From positions 51,977-115,976 of the forward strand of contig JAEUOT010000034.1 in the NCBI GenBank assembly GCA_016790705.1: a stretch of DNA of 64,000 bases, in the 5' to 3' direction. Numbering within the stretch: position 1 is the stretch's first letter; each line of letters opens with the position of its first letter. The notes beneath the pieces are model-generated. The model was not told where the DNA came from and made no database searches. It saw only the letters and a program-made list of their open reading frames with translations. The stretch comes from Hydrogenophaga sp. (GTDB lineage Bacteria > Pseudomonadota > Gammaproteobacteria > Burkholderiales > Burkholderiaceae_C). Of this stretch, positions 26,969 through 36,847 are shown one piece after another. The position numbers and the translations under genes were made by a program.

Positions 26969-28252
26969 TCAGCCGTGCAGGTCGTCGCGGCGGGCGATCG
27001 CCAGCAGCCGCTCCAGCTCGACATGGTGATGCCGCTGGTTGTGGGCGTGCCATTTCATGATCAGCCACATGAAGCTGGCGACCAGCAGGCCGAAGGCGGT
27101 GATGGCCGCGAAGGCTGAGAGACCCATGCCGGTGGAGAAGCTGTAGAGCGCGCCCAGGAGAAGGATGCAGGCCTGCTCGTTGAAGTTCTGCACGGCGATC
27201 GAACGGCCGGCGCCCATCAGGTTGTGACCGCGGTGCTGCAGCAGCGCGTTCATCGGCACCACCAGGAATCCGCCCAGCCCGCCCAGCAGCACCAGGAACG
27301 GCGCCGCCACCCACACATTGGAGATGAAGTTCATGCCGATCACCAGCAGTCCCATCGCGATGCCCATCGGCATCACCCGGGTGGCCTGATCGAGCTTCAT
27401 GCGCATCGAGGCAACGACCGCGCCGACGGCGGTGCCCAGCGCGACCACGCCGACCAGCGAAGAGGCCTGGGTGGTCGAGTAACCCAGCGCCGCGCCGGCC
27501 CAGGCCAGCACGATGTAGCGCAGGTTGCCGCTGACGCCCCAGAACAGGGTGGTGGTCGCCAGCGAGATCTGGCCCAGATGGTCCTTCCAGAGCCGGGCGT
27601 TGCAGCGCCAGAAGTCGGGCAGCAACGCCAGCGGGTTCGCGGGCATCGGGCGCGGCGTCACACCGGTCAGCGGGATGCGCAGGTTGAACGTCGCTGCCAG
27701 CACGTACACCGCGACCAGCACCGAGATGGCGGCTTCGGCCGGCCGGTCGATGCCGGTGGTCAGCCAGGGCAGGTCGACGGCCAGCAGTTTGGCCGACAGG
27801 TACGGTCCGACCAACTGGCCGCCCAGCAGCACGCCCAGGATGATCGAGGCGATGGTCAGGCCCTCGATCCAGCCGTTGGCCTTGACGAGTTGCGAGGGCG
27901 GCAGCAGCTCGGTGAGGATGCCGTACTTGGCCGGCGAATAGGCGGCGGCGCCCAGCCCGACGAGGGTATAGGCCAGCAGCGGGTGCACCCCGACCAGCAT
28001 CAGCAGGCAGCCCGCCACCTTGATGGCGTTGCTGATGAACATGACCTGGCCTTTGGGCCGCGCGTCGGCGAACGCCCCCACGAACGGGGCGAGCGCGACA
28101 TAGAACAGGGCGAACAGGGGAACCAGGGCGGCACCTTGCCATGCGGGAGCGTGGCGGCTGCGCAGCAACTCGATGGCAGCGACGAACAGCGCGTTGTCAG
28201 CCAGGGAGCTGAAAAACTGCGCCGTCATGATGGTGTAGAAGCCGCGCTTCAT
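26969..28252 (-). CDS. lplT: Lysophospholipid transporter LplT (MFS)
   Basis: The 427-residue membrane protein has about 12 helices and the LplT-typical N-terminus FYTIMTAQFFSSLADNALFV, plus GAFADARPKGQVMFISN, AAAYSPAKYGILTELLPP and MNALLQHRGHNLMGAGRSIA. LplT flips lysophosphatidylethanolamine across the inner membrane for reacylation by Aas; aas is not seen here. The gene is divergent from alr across about 170 bp, an arrangement commonly seen in related betaproteobacteria. Confidence 0.92.
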   Translation of the reverse strand: MKRGFYTIMTAQFFSSLADNALFVAAIELLRSRHAPAWQGAALVPLFALFYVALAPFVGAFADARPKGQVMFISNAIKVAGCLLMLVGVHPLLAYTLVGLGAAAYSPAKYGILTELLPPSQLVKANGWIEGLTIASIILGVLLGGQLVGPYLSAKLLAVDLPWLTTGIDRPAEAAISVLVAVYVLAATFNLRIPLTGVTPRPMPANPLALLPDFWRCNARLWKDHLGQISLATTTLFWGVSGNLRYIVLAWAGAALGYSTTQASSLVGVVALGTAVGAVVASMRMKLDQATRVMPMGIAMGLLVIGMNFISNVWVAAPFLVLLGGLGGFLVVPMNALLQHRGHNLMGAGRSIAVQNFNEQACILLLGALYSFSTGMGLSAFAAITAFGLLVASFMWLIMKWHAHNQRHHHVELERLLAIARRDDLHG

Positions 28253-28423
28253 GAGGATGATTCTGGCGACCGCGGGGCCTCAGCGGGGGCTGATGGACGG
28301 ACCGTCACGGTCTTTTTATGCGAAAGTCGGCGCTTATCTCCAAGGATGCCGGGGTTATAGCACGCGGTCCCTGAAGGCCGGTCGACGGTCGTTTCCTAGG
28401 GGAATCAACGGTCTGAACCCACC

Positions 28424-29551
28424 ATGCCCCGTCCCATTCTTGCCACCGTCCACCCCGAAGCGCTCGAACACAACCTGAACCAGGCCCGGGTGCGGGCGCC
28501 CGACGCCCGCGTCTGGGCGGTGGTCAAGGCCAACGCCTACGGCCATGGCATCGAACGCGTGTTCCCGGCGCTGCGCAGCGCCGACGGCTTCGCGATGATC
28601 GACCTGGCCGAGGCCCAGCGCGTGCGCGCGCTGGACTGGCGCGGTCCGTTGCTGCTGCTCGAAGGTGTGTTCGAGCCGCGCGACCTGGAGCTCTGCTCGC
28701 GGCTGAACATCTGGCACGCGGTGCACTGCACCGAACAGATCGACTGGCTGGCCGCGCACAAGACCCATGCGCCGCACCGCGTCTTTCTCAAGCTCAACAG
28801 CGGCATGAACCGCCTTGGCTTCCGACCCGAGGCCTTCCGAGCCGCCTGGGCGCGGCTGAACGCGTTGCCGCAGGTGGACGAGATCTCGCTGATGACGCAC
28901 TTCTCCGACGCCGACGGCCCGCGCGGCATCACCCACCAGGTCGCCGCCTTCGAGGCCGCCACCGCCGACCTGCCCGGCGAACGCAGCCTGTGCAACAGCG
29001 CGGCCATCCTGCGCCATGCGAACACGCCGCTGCGCGGCGACGGCGTCTCCACGCTGGCGGCCGACTGGGTGCGAGAGGGCATTGCGCTCTACGGCGGCGC
29101 GCCCGACCACCCGGAACACACCGCGGCCGGCTGGGGCCTGCAGCCCACGATGAGCCTGACCACCCAGGTCATCGGCGTGCAGAGCCTGCAGCCCGGCGAC
29201 ACCGTGGGCTACGGCTCGGCCTTCACCGCCGAGCAAGCGATGCGCATCGGCGTCATCGCCTGCGGTTACGCCGATGGCTACCCGCGCCATGCGCCCACCG
29301 GCACGCCGGTGCTGGTGAACGGCGTGAAGACGCGCATCGTCGGCCGCGTCAGCATGGACATGATCACCGTCGACCTGGCGCCGCTGGACGCCGCCGGCGT
29401 GGCGGCCGGCATCGGCAGCGAGGTGGTGCTCTGGGGCGTCTCGGCGTCCACGGGCGCGCAGCTGCCGGTGGACGAGGTGGCGCGGTCGGCCGGCACAATC
29501 AGCTACGAGCTGCTGTGTGCCGTGGCGCCGCGGGTGCCGTTCGCGTCGTGA
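28424..29551 (+). CDS. alr: Alanine racemase
   Basis: The 375-residue protein has the PLP-lysine motif [10 protein letters not shown] at about residues 34-43, the second-domain catalytic tyrosine in GYGSAFTAE, and [11 protein letters not shown] with the conserved catalytic-site segment. Length is normal. It converts L- to D-alanine for peptidoglycan in the cytoplasm. ATG 28424 fits the start of the conserved N-terminal strand [16 protein letters not shown]. Confidence 0.96.
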   Translation: MPRPILATVHPEALEHNLNQARVRAPDARVWAVVKANAYGHGIERVFPALRSADGFAMIDLAEAQRVRALDWRGPLLLLEGVFEPRDLELCSRLNIWHAVHCTEQIDWLAAHKTHAPHRVFLKLNSGMNRLGFRPEAFRAAWARLNALPQVDEISLMTHFSDADGPRGITHQVAAFEAATADLPGERSLCNSAAILRHANTPLRGDGVSTLAADWVREGIALYGGAPDHPEHTAAGWGLQPTMSLTTQVIGVQSLQPGDTVGYGSAFTAEQAMRIGVIACGYADGYPRHAPTGTPVLVNGVKTRIVGRVSMDMITVDLAPLDAAGVAAGIGSEVVLWGVSASTGAQLPVDEVARSAGTISYELLCAVAPRVPFAS

Positions 29552-29586
29552 CCGTTCGGGCGACGACAGGGCGTTCGGACGCGCGC

Positions 29587-30732
29587 TCAGGGGTGTGCGG
29601 ACACGCGCGCGCCGGCCAGCCGTGTCAGCAGCCTGACCAGCGACCCTGAGGCGTCGGGCGGCGTCGGTCGACGCGACGCCGCAGTCGCCGCAAAGCGGGG
29701 TGGCGCAACCACCGTCACCACGACAGGCAAAGGCGCCGCTTCGATGAACCGCTCGCGCTCGGGCGTCTGGCGCCGGGAGACCGGCTGGGCCGGCGCCATG
29801 CCACCCGCCGTGCGGGTGCGCAGCCGGCGGTGTTCGGTGCAGAAGCGCGAGACCGCGGCGGTCATGGCGGCGTGCTCGTCCGGGCAGATCGACCGGGCCT
29901 GTGACAGCGCGGGGCGCAATCTGGCGATCACAGCCATCAACTGCTGGTGATCGGACGACCGGCCAGCCGGCAAGGTTTCCGATGCCGAATCCGCCCCCGG
30001 GGTGAGTGGATTCACCGTGAGTCCGGGGGCGTGCGCCAGGTCGGCCGTGAAGCGGCACGCCGCAGCGCCCGCCTGGCACAGCAGGGCCGTGCGCTGCAGA
30101 AACTGACGGGTCTGTTCGGTGCCCGGTGAGGGCTGCAGCGATTCATACGCCAGCAGCGAGACGATCTGGCCCTGGGTCAGCGTGGCCAGCAGGTGGTGCC
30201 CGATGGCCCAGCGGCGGGCCGCATCGGGTGCGCGGCCGTGCAAGTCGGCCAGCCGATCCGTCACCGACGGCCGGACCGGGGCGGGGTCCTGCAGCAGCGT
30301 CTGCCAGATCTCGATCAGGGCGGCCGGGATGACGGCGTGTTCCCGGAACTCCCTTGAGCCGGTGCATTCCTGGCAGAAGCGGTCCAGCGAGACCGCCACG
30401 CCGTGCAGCAGCGCCATGGTGGGGTCTGCGCGGCTGCGGCTGATGCCGAGTCTGCTGTCGTGCGCGTCGACCGTCTCGGCACCCAGGTGGCCGCCCGGGG
30501 CTTCCCAGGTGGACAGGAAGCAGGTGATGCGACGGCGCCAGACATCCCACACCACCGGCAGGCTGGCCGTGTCCCGTCCCCACCTCAGCAGGGCCGCAGC
30601 GTCGCGCGTCGGGATTGCCGGGGTACCGGTGAGGGCCTCGGGTCGCGGCAATTCGATCGACGGCGGACGCCGCCGCATCGCGAGCGAACGCTGCGCCGGG
30701 TCCAGAGGTTTGAGAAAGGTCACCGGTTCCAT
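29587..30732 (-). CDS. Hypothetical protein, 381 residues
   Basis: ATG 30732 (MEPVTFLKPL) is preferred over one nine codons upstream. The soluble-looking protein has no signal peptide or membrane helix. The middle contains His/Cys-bearing helices (LDRFCQECTGSREFREH near 115-131, RRWAIGHHLLATLTQGQ near 183-199). The C-terminal third is rich in Pro, Arg and Thr and looks disordered. High GC and codon use match the core genome. I do not recognise a family. It converges on alr and is divergent from the MFS gene. Confidence 0.6.
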   Translation of the reverse strand: MEPVTFLKPLDPAQRSLAMRRRPPSIELPRPEALTGTPAIPTRDAAALLRWGRDTASLPVVWDVWRRRITCFLSTWEAPGGHLGAETVDAHDSRLGISRSRADPTMALLHGVAVSLDRFCQECTGSREFREHAVIPAALIEIWQTLLQDPAPVRPSVTDRLADLHGRAPDAARRWAIGHHLLATLTQGQIVSLLAYESLQPSPGTEQTRQFLQRTALLCQAGAAACRFTADLAHAPGLTVNPLTPGADSASETLPAGRSSDHQQLMAVIARLRPALSQARSICPDEHAAMTAAVSRFCTEHRRLRTRTAGGMAPAQPVSRRQTPERERFIEAAPLPVVVTVVAPPRFAATAASRRPTPPDASGSLVRLLTRLAGARVSAHP

Positions 30733-30784
30733 GGATTGATCACCAAGGTGGTTCGGCACGCACCATGGTGGTAACCAATTGTAA

Positions 30785-30807
30785 GTCCGCAGGATGGATT
30801 TGCGGAC
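30785..30807. promoter_or_regulatory. Inverted repeat GTCCGCA-N9-TGCGGAC
   Basis: Perfect 7-bp arms (30785-30791 and 30801-30807) lie in the AT-richer divergent spacer between the 381-residue gene and the MFS transporter. The spacing and position fit an operator for a dimeric regulator. Confidence 0.45.
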
Positions 30808-31015
30808 ATTTATTAACCCCTAAGCAATCTTTTCCGACATTTATGGCGCGAAAAAGTAGCAATGCACTGGGTGCAACCGCTTGCGGCGGCGGGCGTTCCG
30901 CCGCTTCACCGGTTACCGCGCGGGTTCTTTTTGGGCGTGATGCGCTGCGGTGCGCGGCGGCGCAGGACAATCGTTTGCATTGGGCCGATCCCCTGCCCGT
31001 TACGGAACCCCCATC

Positions 31016-32248
31016 GTGTCTCTCTCCCGTTCGCCCTTGCAGATGCTGGCCGGTCTGCCGTATGTCGCCTGGGTCATCCTGTACTGCGCCGTCACCTGGG
31101 GCGTGTTCGGCGCCTTGCTGGGCGCGGTCACGCCCAACCTGCGGGCGCAGATGGGGGTGTCCTTCCAGCAGATCGGCTGGCTCATGGCCATCTGGAGTGC
31201 CGGTGGCGCGGTCGGCTCGCTGCTGGGTGGCGCGATCGCCAAACGGTTCCCGCCGCGGCGCCTGCTGCGCGCCTACACGCTGGCGGTCATGATCGCAGTG
31301 GCGGGCGTGTTCTGGGCGCCCAACTTCGGCTGGCTGGCAAGCTTCATGGTGGCGGTCGCCACCTTCGAGACGGCGCTGTTCACGCTCGGGCACGGCCTGC
31401 TGGCCGAACTCAGCGACGATCCTGAGCAGCGCACCCGCATCATCAGCCTGGTCGACGTCGGCTACAGCACCGGTTCGCTGCTCTCGCCGCTGATGGCGGC
31501 CGCCGCGCTGGCGCTCAACCCGAGCTGGCGCAGCCCCTACGCGGTGTTCGCGTTGATGGCCCTGGGACTGCTGATGCTGGCGCTGCAGCGGCGGCACCTG
31601 AAGGCGGTGCAGTTTCGCCCCGACCACCCGCACGACGCCGCCGCCCCGGGCGCGGCGCCGGTGCGTGCCCCGCTGGGCTATGCCGGCCTCCTGCGCCAGC
31701 CGCTGGTGCGCTGGGTGCTCGTGGCCGGGCTGTGCAGCGGCCTGTCCGAATGGGGCCAGTACTTCTGGTTCGTCAGCTTCGCCACGGAGGCGCTGGGTCA
31801 GCACGAACAGACCGCACGGCTGGCGCTGGGCTTCCTCATGGCGGGCATGGTGACGGGCCGCATCTGGCAGGCCTTCGTGCACAGCCGCTGGAGCATGGAG
31901 CAGAAGATCCAGGGCCTGGGCGCGCTGGCCGCGCTGGCATTGGCCGGGGTCTGGCTCAGTCCGGTGGACACGCCCTTCGTCTGGCTGGCTGTCTGCAACT
32001 ATTTCACCGGTCTGGGCGTGTCGGTCGGCTTCCCCATCCTGCTGGGCATCGCCCTGCGCGGGTTCCCGCAGGAAGCGCCACGCCTGTCGGCCCTGCTGAT
32101 GATCGTGTTTTCGGCCGGCGCGCAGATTGCGGCCGTGCTCATGGGTGAGATGGCCGAGCAGTTCGGCCTGCGTGCTGCCTACGCGGTGCTGGTGGTTGCT
32201 GCGGCCGGCTTCGCGTTCTGCGCCTGGCGGCTGGGGCGGCGCGGCTGA
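31016..32248 (+). CDS. MFS transporter
   Basis: GTG 31016 (VSLSRSP) or ATG 31043 are possible starts; about 410 residues with 12 predicted helices. Typical MFS signals are WSAGGAVGSLLGGAIAKRFPPRR (loop 2-3), RIISLVDVGYSTGSLLSPL and LGFLMAGMVTGRIWQAF. Several acidic and aromatic residues line helix 7 (GLSEWGQYFWF). The family resembles fucose/sugar-type permeases (FHS/FucP-like, with helix-4 LGHGLLAELSDD), but the substrate is not clear. It is followed, after about 90 bp with its own promoter, by the efflux operon. Confidence 0.82.
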   Translation: MSLSRSPLQMLAGLPYVAWVILYCAVTWGVFGALLGAVTPNLRAQMGVSFQQIGWLMAIWSAGGAVGSLLGGAIAKRFPPRRLLRAYTLAVMIAVAGVFWAPNFGWLASFMVAVATFETALFTLGHGLLAELSDDPEQRTRIISLVDVGYSTGSLLSPLMAAAALALNPSWRSPYAVFALMALGLLMLALQRRHLKAVQFRPDHPHDAAAPGAAPVRAPLGYAGLLRQPLVRWVLVAGLCSGLSEWGQYFWFVSFATEALGQHEQTARLALGFLMAGMVTGRIWQAFVHSRWSMEQKIQGLGALAALALAGVWLSPVDTPFVWLAVCNYFTGLGVSVGFPILLGIALRGFPQEAPRLSALLMIVFSAGAQIAAVLMGEMAEQFGLRAAYAVLVVAAAGFAFCAWRLGRRG

Positions 32249-32288
32249 CGGATCTCCCCCTCGGGTTGGGGGCTTGGCGGGTGTGGTG

Positions 32289-32317
32289 TTGTACCCCTGG
32301 GGGTATGTATGTATACT
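32289..32317 (+). promoter_or_regulatory. Sigma-70 promoter with an embedded CsoR-type operator
   Basis: TTGTAC (-35, 32289-32294) and TATACT (-10, 32312-32317) are 17 bases apart. Inside the spacer and touching the -35 is TACCCC-TG-GGGGTA (32292-32305), the C-tract/G-tract dyad bound by CsoR/RcnR/CstR repressors. A repressor there would block RNA polymerase directly. The last gene of the cluster (38216-38509) encodes such a repressor. Confidence 0.75.
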
Positions 32318-32339
32318 GCGGCCCGTATAGGAGATCGCC

Positions 32340-33452
32340 ATGTCCGCCCGCTTTGCTGTCCGCCCGCTGTTGTCCCCTCGTCTGCCCCGCGTCGCGCTGG
32401 GTCTGACGTTCGTCCTGGCCGCCGGCCTGGCCACTGCTGCCGACCCGGCGTCCGTCGCCGGTCCGCAGGTGCCTGTGCTCACTCTCGGGCAGCAGGCCGT
32501 TGGTGCCAGCGCAGCGTTCGACGGCAGCCTGCAGGCGGTGCGCCAGAGCGTGCTCTCGGCCCAGGCCAGCGGCCGCATCGCCACGCTGGCGGTCAAGGCC
32601 GGTGACCGGGTCAAGGCCGGCCAGGTGCTGGCCGTGATCGATGACCGCGCCACCCAGGCCGGTGTGGCCCAGGCGCAGGCCGGCGTCGCCCAGGCCGACG
32701 CCAACCTGGCCAATGCCAAGGCCGCGTGGGAACGCACGCGAGACCTGCGGGCGCAGAACTTCGTGGCCCAGGCCGCGCTGGACTCCGCGTTGGCACAGTA
32801 CAAGGCCGCCGAGGCCGGCGCCGCCGCCGCACGGGCCGGCCAGACCCAGGCCAGCGTGGCCCAGGGGTTCACGCGCCTGACCGCACCCTATGACGGCTGG
32901 GTGCTTTCGACCCAGGCCGAGGCCGGCCAATTGGCCATGCCGGGTGCGCCCATCCTCACCGTCTATGCGCCGCAGCCGATGCGCGCGGTGGTTTATGTGC
33001 CGGCATCGCAGCAGTCGCTGGCGCAGCAGGCCAGTCAGATCGAGGTGCAACTGCCCGGGACCGACAAGTGGGTCAGTCCGGTGTCGAAGACCAGCGTGCC
33101 GGCGGCGGACCCCGTGTCGCAGACGGTGGAGTGGCGCCTGAACCTCAGCGACGCCGATGGTGCGGGCCAGGTGCCGGGTCGCCAGGTCAAGGTGCGGTTT
33201 GTCGGTGGCGCCGCCCAGGCCGCGCCCCAGCGGCTGGTGGTGCCGGCGGCGGCCCTGCTGCGCCGGGGCGAGCTGACCGGTGTCTACGTGGTCACCGCCA
33301 AGGGCGAATCGGCCAAAGGCTTCGCGCTGCGTGCGGTGCGCACCGGCGCCACCCATGGCGACGGGGTGGAGGTGCTGGCGGGTCTGAAGGCCGGCGATCA
33401 GGTCGCGCTTGACCCGGTGCGCGCGGGGCTTGCCGGCGCGAGACCGCAATGA
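32340..33452 (+). CDS. RND efflux periplasmic adaptor (membrane fusion protein)
   Basis: ATG 32340 follows AGGAGA; 370 residues. A signal peptide covers about 1-34 (GLTFVLAAGLATAA). Next comes a biotinyl-lipoyl half-motif (ASGRIATLAVKAGDRVKAGQ), an alpha-helical hairpin with many Ala/Gln (about 100-165), the second lipoyl half (LTAPYDGWVLSTQAEAGQLA) and beta-barrel and proximal domains. It should link the inner-membrane RND pump to an outer-membrane channel; no TolC-type gene is nearby. First gene of the operon controlled by the CsoR-like operator. Confidence 0.92.
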   Translation: MSARFAVRPLLSPRLPRVALGLTFVLAAGLATAADPASVAGPQVPVLTLGQQAVGASAAFDGSLQAVRQSVLSAQASGRIATLAVKAGDRVKAGQVLAVIDDRATQAGVAQAQAGVAQADANLANAKAAWERTRDLRAQNFVAQAALDSALAQYKAAEAGAAAARAGQTQASVAQGFTRLTAPYDGWVLSTQAEAGQLAMPGAPILTVYAPQPMRAVVYVPASQQSLAQQASQIEVQLPGTDKWVSPVSKTSVPAADPVSQTVEWRLNLSDADGAGQVPGRQVKVRFVGGAAQAAPQRLVVPAAALLRRGELTGVYVVTAKGESAKGFALRAVRTGATHGDGVEVLAGLKAGDQVALDPVRAGLAGARPQ

Positions 33453-33500
33453 CCCCCCTGCGCCGCTTCGCGTCTTCCCCCCTGAAGGGGGGACCGCGCC
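33453..33500 (+). repeat. Dispersed intergenic repeat, partial copy A
   Basis: CTGCGCCGCTTCGCG followed by a C-run/G-run hairpin (CCCCCCTGAAGGGGGG) right after the adaptor stop. It shares its first half with copies at 37087 and 48015 but lacks the second half. Confidence 0.6.
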
Positions 33501-33558
33501 AGCGCCCCGGCAAAGCCGGTTGCGCGGCACGCCTCGCCTGCTGAACTTCGGAACAGAT

Positions 33559-36500
33559 ATGAACTCTCCATCGGACTCCAATGGCGCTGAGAAGCTGGGC
33601 ATCTCCGGCTCCGTGGCGCGGGCCTTCCAGGCCAACGCCATCACGCCGCTGCTCGCGCTGGTGGCGCTGCTGCTGGGCCTGTTCGCTGTGCTGGTCACGC
33701 CGCGCGAGGAAGAGCCGCAGATCAACGTGACCATGGCCAACGTGCTGATCCCCTTCCCCGGCGCGTCCAGTGCCGACGTGGAGAAGATGGTGGCCGCGCC
33801 GGCCGAGCACGTGCTCTCGCAGATCCAGGGCATCGAGCACACCTATTCGGTCGCGCGGCCGGGTGTCGCGGTGCTGACGGTGCAGTTCAAGGTCGGCGTG
33901 CCGCGCACCGAGGCGCTGGTGCGTCTGTACGACGTGCTCAACGCCAACCAGGACTGGCTGCCCCAGGGCCTGGGCGTGCTCACGCCCATCGTCAAGCCCA
34001 AGGGCATCGACGACGTGCCGGTGCTCGCCGCCACGCTGTGGACCAAGGACGCCCAGAGCGCACTCGAACTCGAACGCGTGGCCCACGCGGTGGAGACCGA
34101 ACTCAAGCGCGTGCCCGGCACCCGTGAGGTGGTCACCATCGGCGGTCCGGGTCGCGCGGTCAACGTCTGGCTGGAGCCCAACAAGCTGCGCGAACGCGGC
34201 GTGAGCGTGCAGCAGTTGCACGGCGCCATCGCCGCCGCCAACCAGGCCATGCCTTCGGGCAGCGTGGTCAACCCCAGCCCGGCGCAGGGCGAGCCGGCGA
34301 TGCTGTCGGTGGAGACGGGCGAGTTCCTGCAGAACGAACAGGACGTCGGCGACATCGTGGTCGGCGTGAACGCAGGCCGGCCGGTCTATCTGCGCGAGGT
34401 CGCCCGCGTCGAAGCCGGTGCGCGCCTGCCCCAGCGCTACGTCTGGTTCACACCGGGCGCAGCCGACGAGGCGCACGCCGGTCAGAAGGGCCAGAACCAC
34501 CCGGCCGTGACCATCACCGTCACCAAGAAGCCGGGTGAGAACGCGGTCGACGTGGCGCGTGGCGCCGCCCAGCGGCTGGACAACCTGAAGAACACGGTGA
34601 TCCCCGACGACGTGCAGGTGAGCATCACCCGCGACTACGGCGAAACCGCTGCGGCCAAGGCCAACAAGCTGATCCAGAAGCTGATCTTCGCCACCGCCAG
34701 CGTGATCGTGCTGGTCGGTCTGGCGCTGGGCCGGCGCGAAGCGGTGATCGTCGGCGCGGCGGTGATCCTCACGCTCACGGCCACGCTGTTCGCGTCCTGG
34801 GCCTGGGGCTTCACGCTCAACCGGGTGTCGCTGTTCGCGCTGATCTTCTCCATCGGCATCCTGGTGGACGACGCCATCGTGGTGGTCGAGAACATCCACC
34901 GCCACCGCATGCTCACGCCCGACGAGCCGCTGAAGGTGATCATCCCGCGCGCGGTCGACGAGGTCGGCGGCCCCACCATCCTGGCCACCTTCACCGTGAT
35001 CGCGGCCCTGCTGCCGATGGCTTTCGTGACCGGCCTGATGGGTCCGTACATGAGCCCGATCCCGATCAACGCCAGCATGGGCATGGCGATCTCGCTGGCG
35101 ATCGCGTTCACCGTCACGCCCTGGCTGGCGTTGAAGCTCACCAAGGTCGACGGCCACGCCGACCACGGCCCCGGCAAGCTCACCAGCGCGCTGCAGAACA
35201 CCTTCACCCGAATCCTCACGCCCTTCCTGCAGAGCGCGCGCAAGCGCTGGCTACTCGCGGGCGGCATCGTCGCGGCGCTGCTGCTGTCGGTGGGACTGGC
35301 GGTGGTGCAGTGGGTGGTGCTCAAGATGCTGCCCTTCGACAACAAGAGTGAGTACCAGGTGGTGGTCGACATGCCTGCGGGCACGCCGCTGGAGGACACC
35401 GCCGCGACGCTGCAGGACATGACGGCCTACCTCGCGCAACAGCCGGAAGTGGCGGACGTGATGGGCTATGCGGGCACCGCCAGCCCCATCACCTTCAACG
35501 GTCTGGTGCGCCAGTACTACCTGCGCGCCGAGGCCGAGGGCGGTGACCTGCAGGTCAACCTGGTCGATGCGCACCACCGCAGCGACAAGAGCCACGCCAT
35601 CGCGCAGCGCCATCGTCCCGCGCTGGAGAAGATCGCGGCCGTACACGGCGCGCGCGTCAAGGTGGTCGAAGTGCCGCCCGGTCCGCCGGTGATGTCGCCC
35701 ATCGTGGCCGAGGTGTATGGCCCCGACCAGGCCGGCCGCGCCGAACTGGCGCAGCGTGTGGCCAAGGCCTTTGCCGGCACGCCCGACATCGTGGGCGTGG
35801 ACACCTCGCTCAAGGAGAACGCGCCGCGCGCCTTCCTGCGCATCCAGCGCCAGCGCGCCGAGTCGCTGGGCATTCCGGTGCAGGTGATTGCGCAGACGGT
35901 GTATGCCGCGCTCTCGGGTTCCGACGCCGCCTACCTGCACGACGGCAATGCCAAGTTCGCGGTGCCGGTGCGCCTGCAACTGCCGCTGGACCGGCAGGTC
36001 GGGCTCGATGCCGTGCTGGCCCTGCCGCTGAAGGCCGCCAATGGCGCGATGGTGCCGCTGTCCGAGCTGGTCACGGTCGAGCGCGGCGTGATCGACCAGC
36101 CGCTGTTCACCAAGGACATGATGCCGGTCAGCTACGTCTTCGGCGACATGGCCGGCAAGACCGACTCGCCCCTGTACGGCCTCTTCGGCATCCGCGCCCA
36201 GCTCAAAGAGGCCGCGCTGCCCAACACCGGTGAACTGGGCGAGTACTGGATCAGCCAGCCCAAGGACCCGTACCGCCAGTACGCCGTCAAGTGGGACGGC
36301 GAGTGGCAGATCACCTACGAAACCTTCCGCGACATGGGCGCGGCCTACGGCGTCGGCCTGATCCTGATCTACCTGCTGGTGGTGGCGCAGTTCAAGAGTT
36401 ACCTCACGCCGCTGATCATCATGGCGCCGATCCCGCTGACCATCATCGGCGTGATGCCGGGCCACGCGCTGCTGCAGTCGCAGTACACCGCCACGTCGAT

Positions 36501-36813
36501 GATCGGCATGATCGCACTGGCCGGCATCATCGTGCGCAACTCGATCCTGCTGGTGGACTTCATCGAACTGGAGACCAAGCGCGGCGTGCCGTTCGCGCAG
36601 GCGGTGGTGCAGTCGGCGGCGGTGCGCGCGCAGCCCATCGCACTGACCGGCCTGGCCGCCATGATGGGCGCCTTCTTCATCCTCGACGACCCGATCTTCA
36701 ACGGCCTGGCGATCTCGCTGATCTTCGGCATCGCGGTCTCGACCATGCTGACCCTGGTCGTCATCCCCGTTCTCTATTACGCGTTCTACCGCAAGCGGTA
36801 CGAGACCGCATGA
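33559..36813 (+). CDS. RND efflux pump, inner-membrane permease subunit
   Basis: ATG 33559 gives 1084 residues with the standard RND layout: helix 1, a large periplasmic loop beginning with REEEPQINVTMANVLIPFPGA, helices 2-6 including the proton-relay helix SIGILVDDAIVVVENIHRH with its Asp pair, a second periplasmic loop and helices 8-12 (IALAGIIVRNSILLVDFIE). The N-terminal 30 residues are polar. It is of the AcrB/MdtB-like class. Its substrate is unknown; genomic company (CsoR-type regulator, DUF2892, SLAC1-like channel) suggests a reactive sulfur or metal-stress product rather than a drug (inference). Confidence 0.93.
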   Translation: MNSPSDSNGAEKLGISGSVARAFQANAITPLLALVALLLGLFAVLVTPREEEPQINVTMANVLIPFPGASSADVEKMVAAPAEHVLSQIQGIEHTYSVARPGVAVLTVQFKVGVPRTEALVRLYDVLNANQDWLPQGLGVLTPIVKPKGIDDVPVLAATLWTKDAQSALELERVAHAVETELKRVPGTREVVTIGGPGRAVNVWLEPNKLRERGVSVQQLHGAIAAANQAMPSGSVVNPSPAQGEPAMLSVETGEFLQNEQDVGDIVVGVNAGRPVYLREVARVEAGARLPQRYVWFTPGAADEAHAGQKGQNHPAVTITVTKKPGENAVDVARGAAQRLDNLKNTVIPDDVQVSITRDYGETAAAKANKLIQKLIFATASVIVLVGLALGRREAVIVGAAVILTLTATLFASWAWGFTLNRVSLFALIFSIGILVDDAIVVVENIHRHRMLTPDEPLKVIIPRAVDEVGGPTILATFTVIAALLPMAFVTGLMGPYMSPIPINASMGMAISLAIAFTVTPWLALKLTKVDGHADHGPGKLTSALQNTFTRILTPFLQSARKRWLLAGGIVAALLLSVGLAVVQWVVLKMLPFDNKSEYQVVVDMPAGTPLEDTAATLQDMTAYLAQQPEVADVMGYAGTASPITFNGLVRQYYLRAEAEGGDLQVNLVDAHHRSDKSHAIAQRHRPALEKIAAVHGARVKVVEVPPGPPVMSPIVAEVYGPDQAGRAELAQRVAKAFAGTPDIVGVDTSLKENAPRAFLRIQRQRAESLGIPVQVIAQTVYAALSGSDAAYLHDGNAKFAVPVRLQLPLDRQVGLDAVLALPLKAANGAMVPLSELVTVERGVIDQPLFTKDMMPVSYVFGDMAGKTDSPLYGLFGIRAQLKEAALPNTGELGEYWISQPKDPYRQYAVKWDGEWQITYETFRDMGAAYGVGLILIYLLVVAQFKSYLTPLIIMAPIPLTIIGVMPGHALLQSQYTATSMIGMIALAGIIVRNSILLVDFIELETKRGVPFAQAVVQSAAVRAQPIALTGLAAMMGAFFILDDPIFNGLAISLIFGIAVSTMLTLVVIPVLYYAFYRKRYETA

Positions 36814-36847
36814 CCCCCGTTTTTCCACCGCTCTCAAGGAGTCTTCT

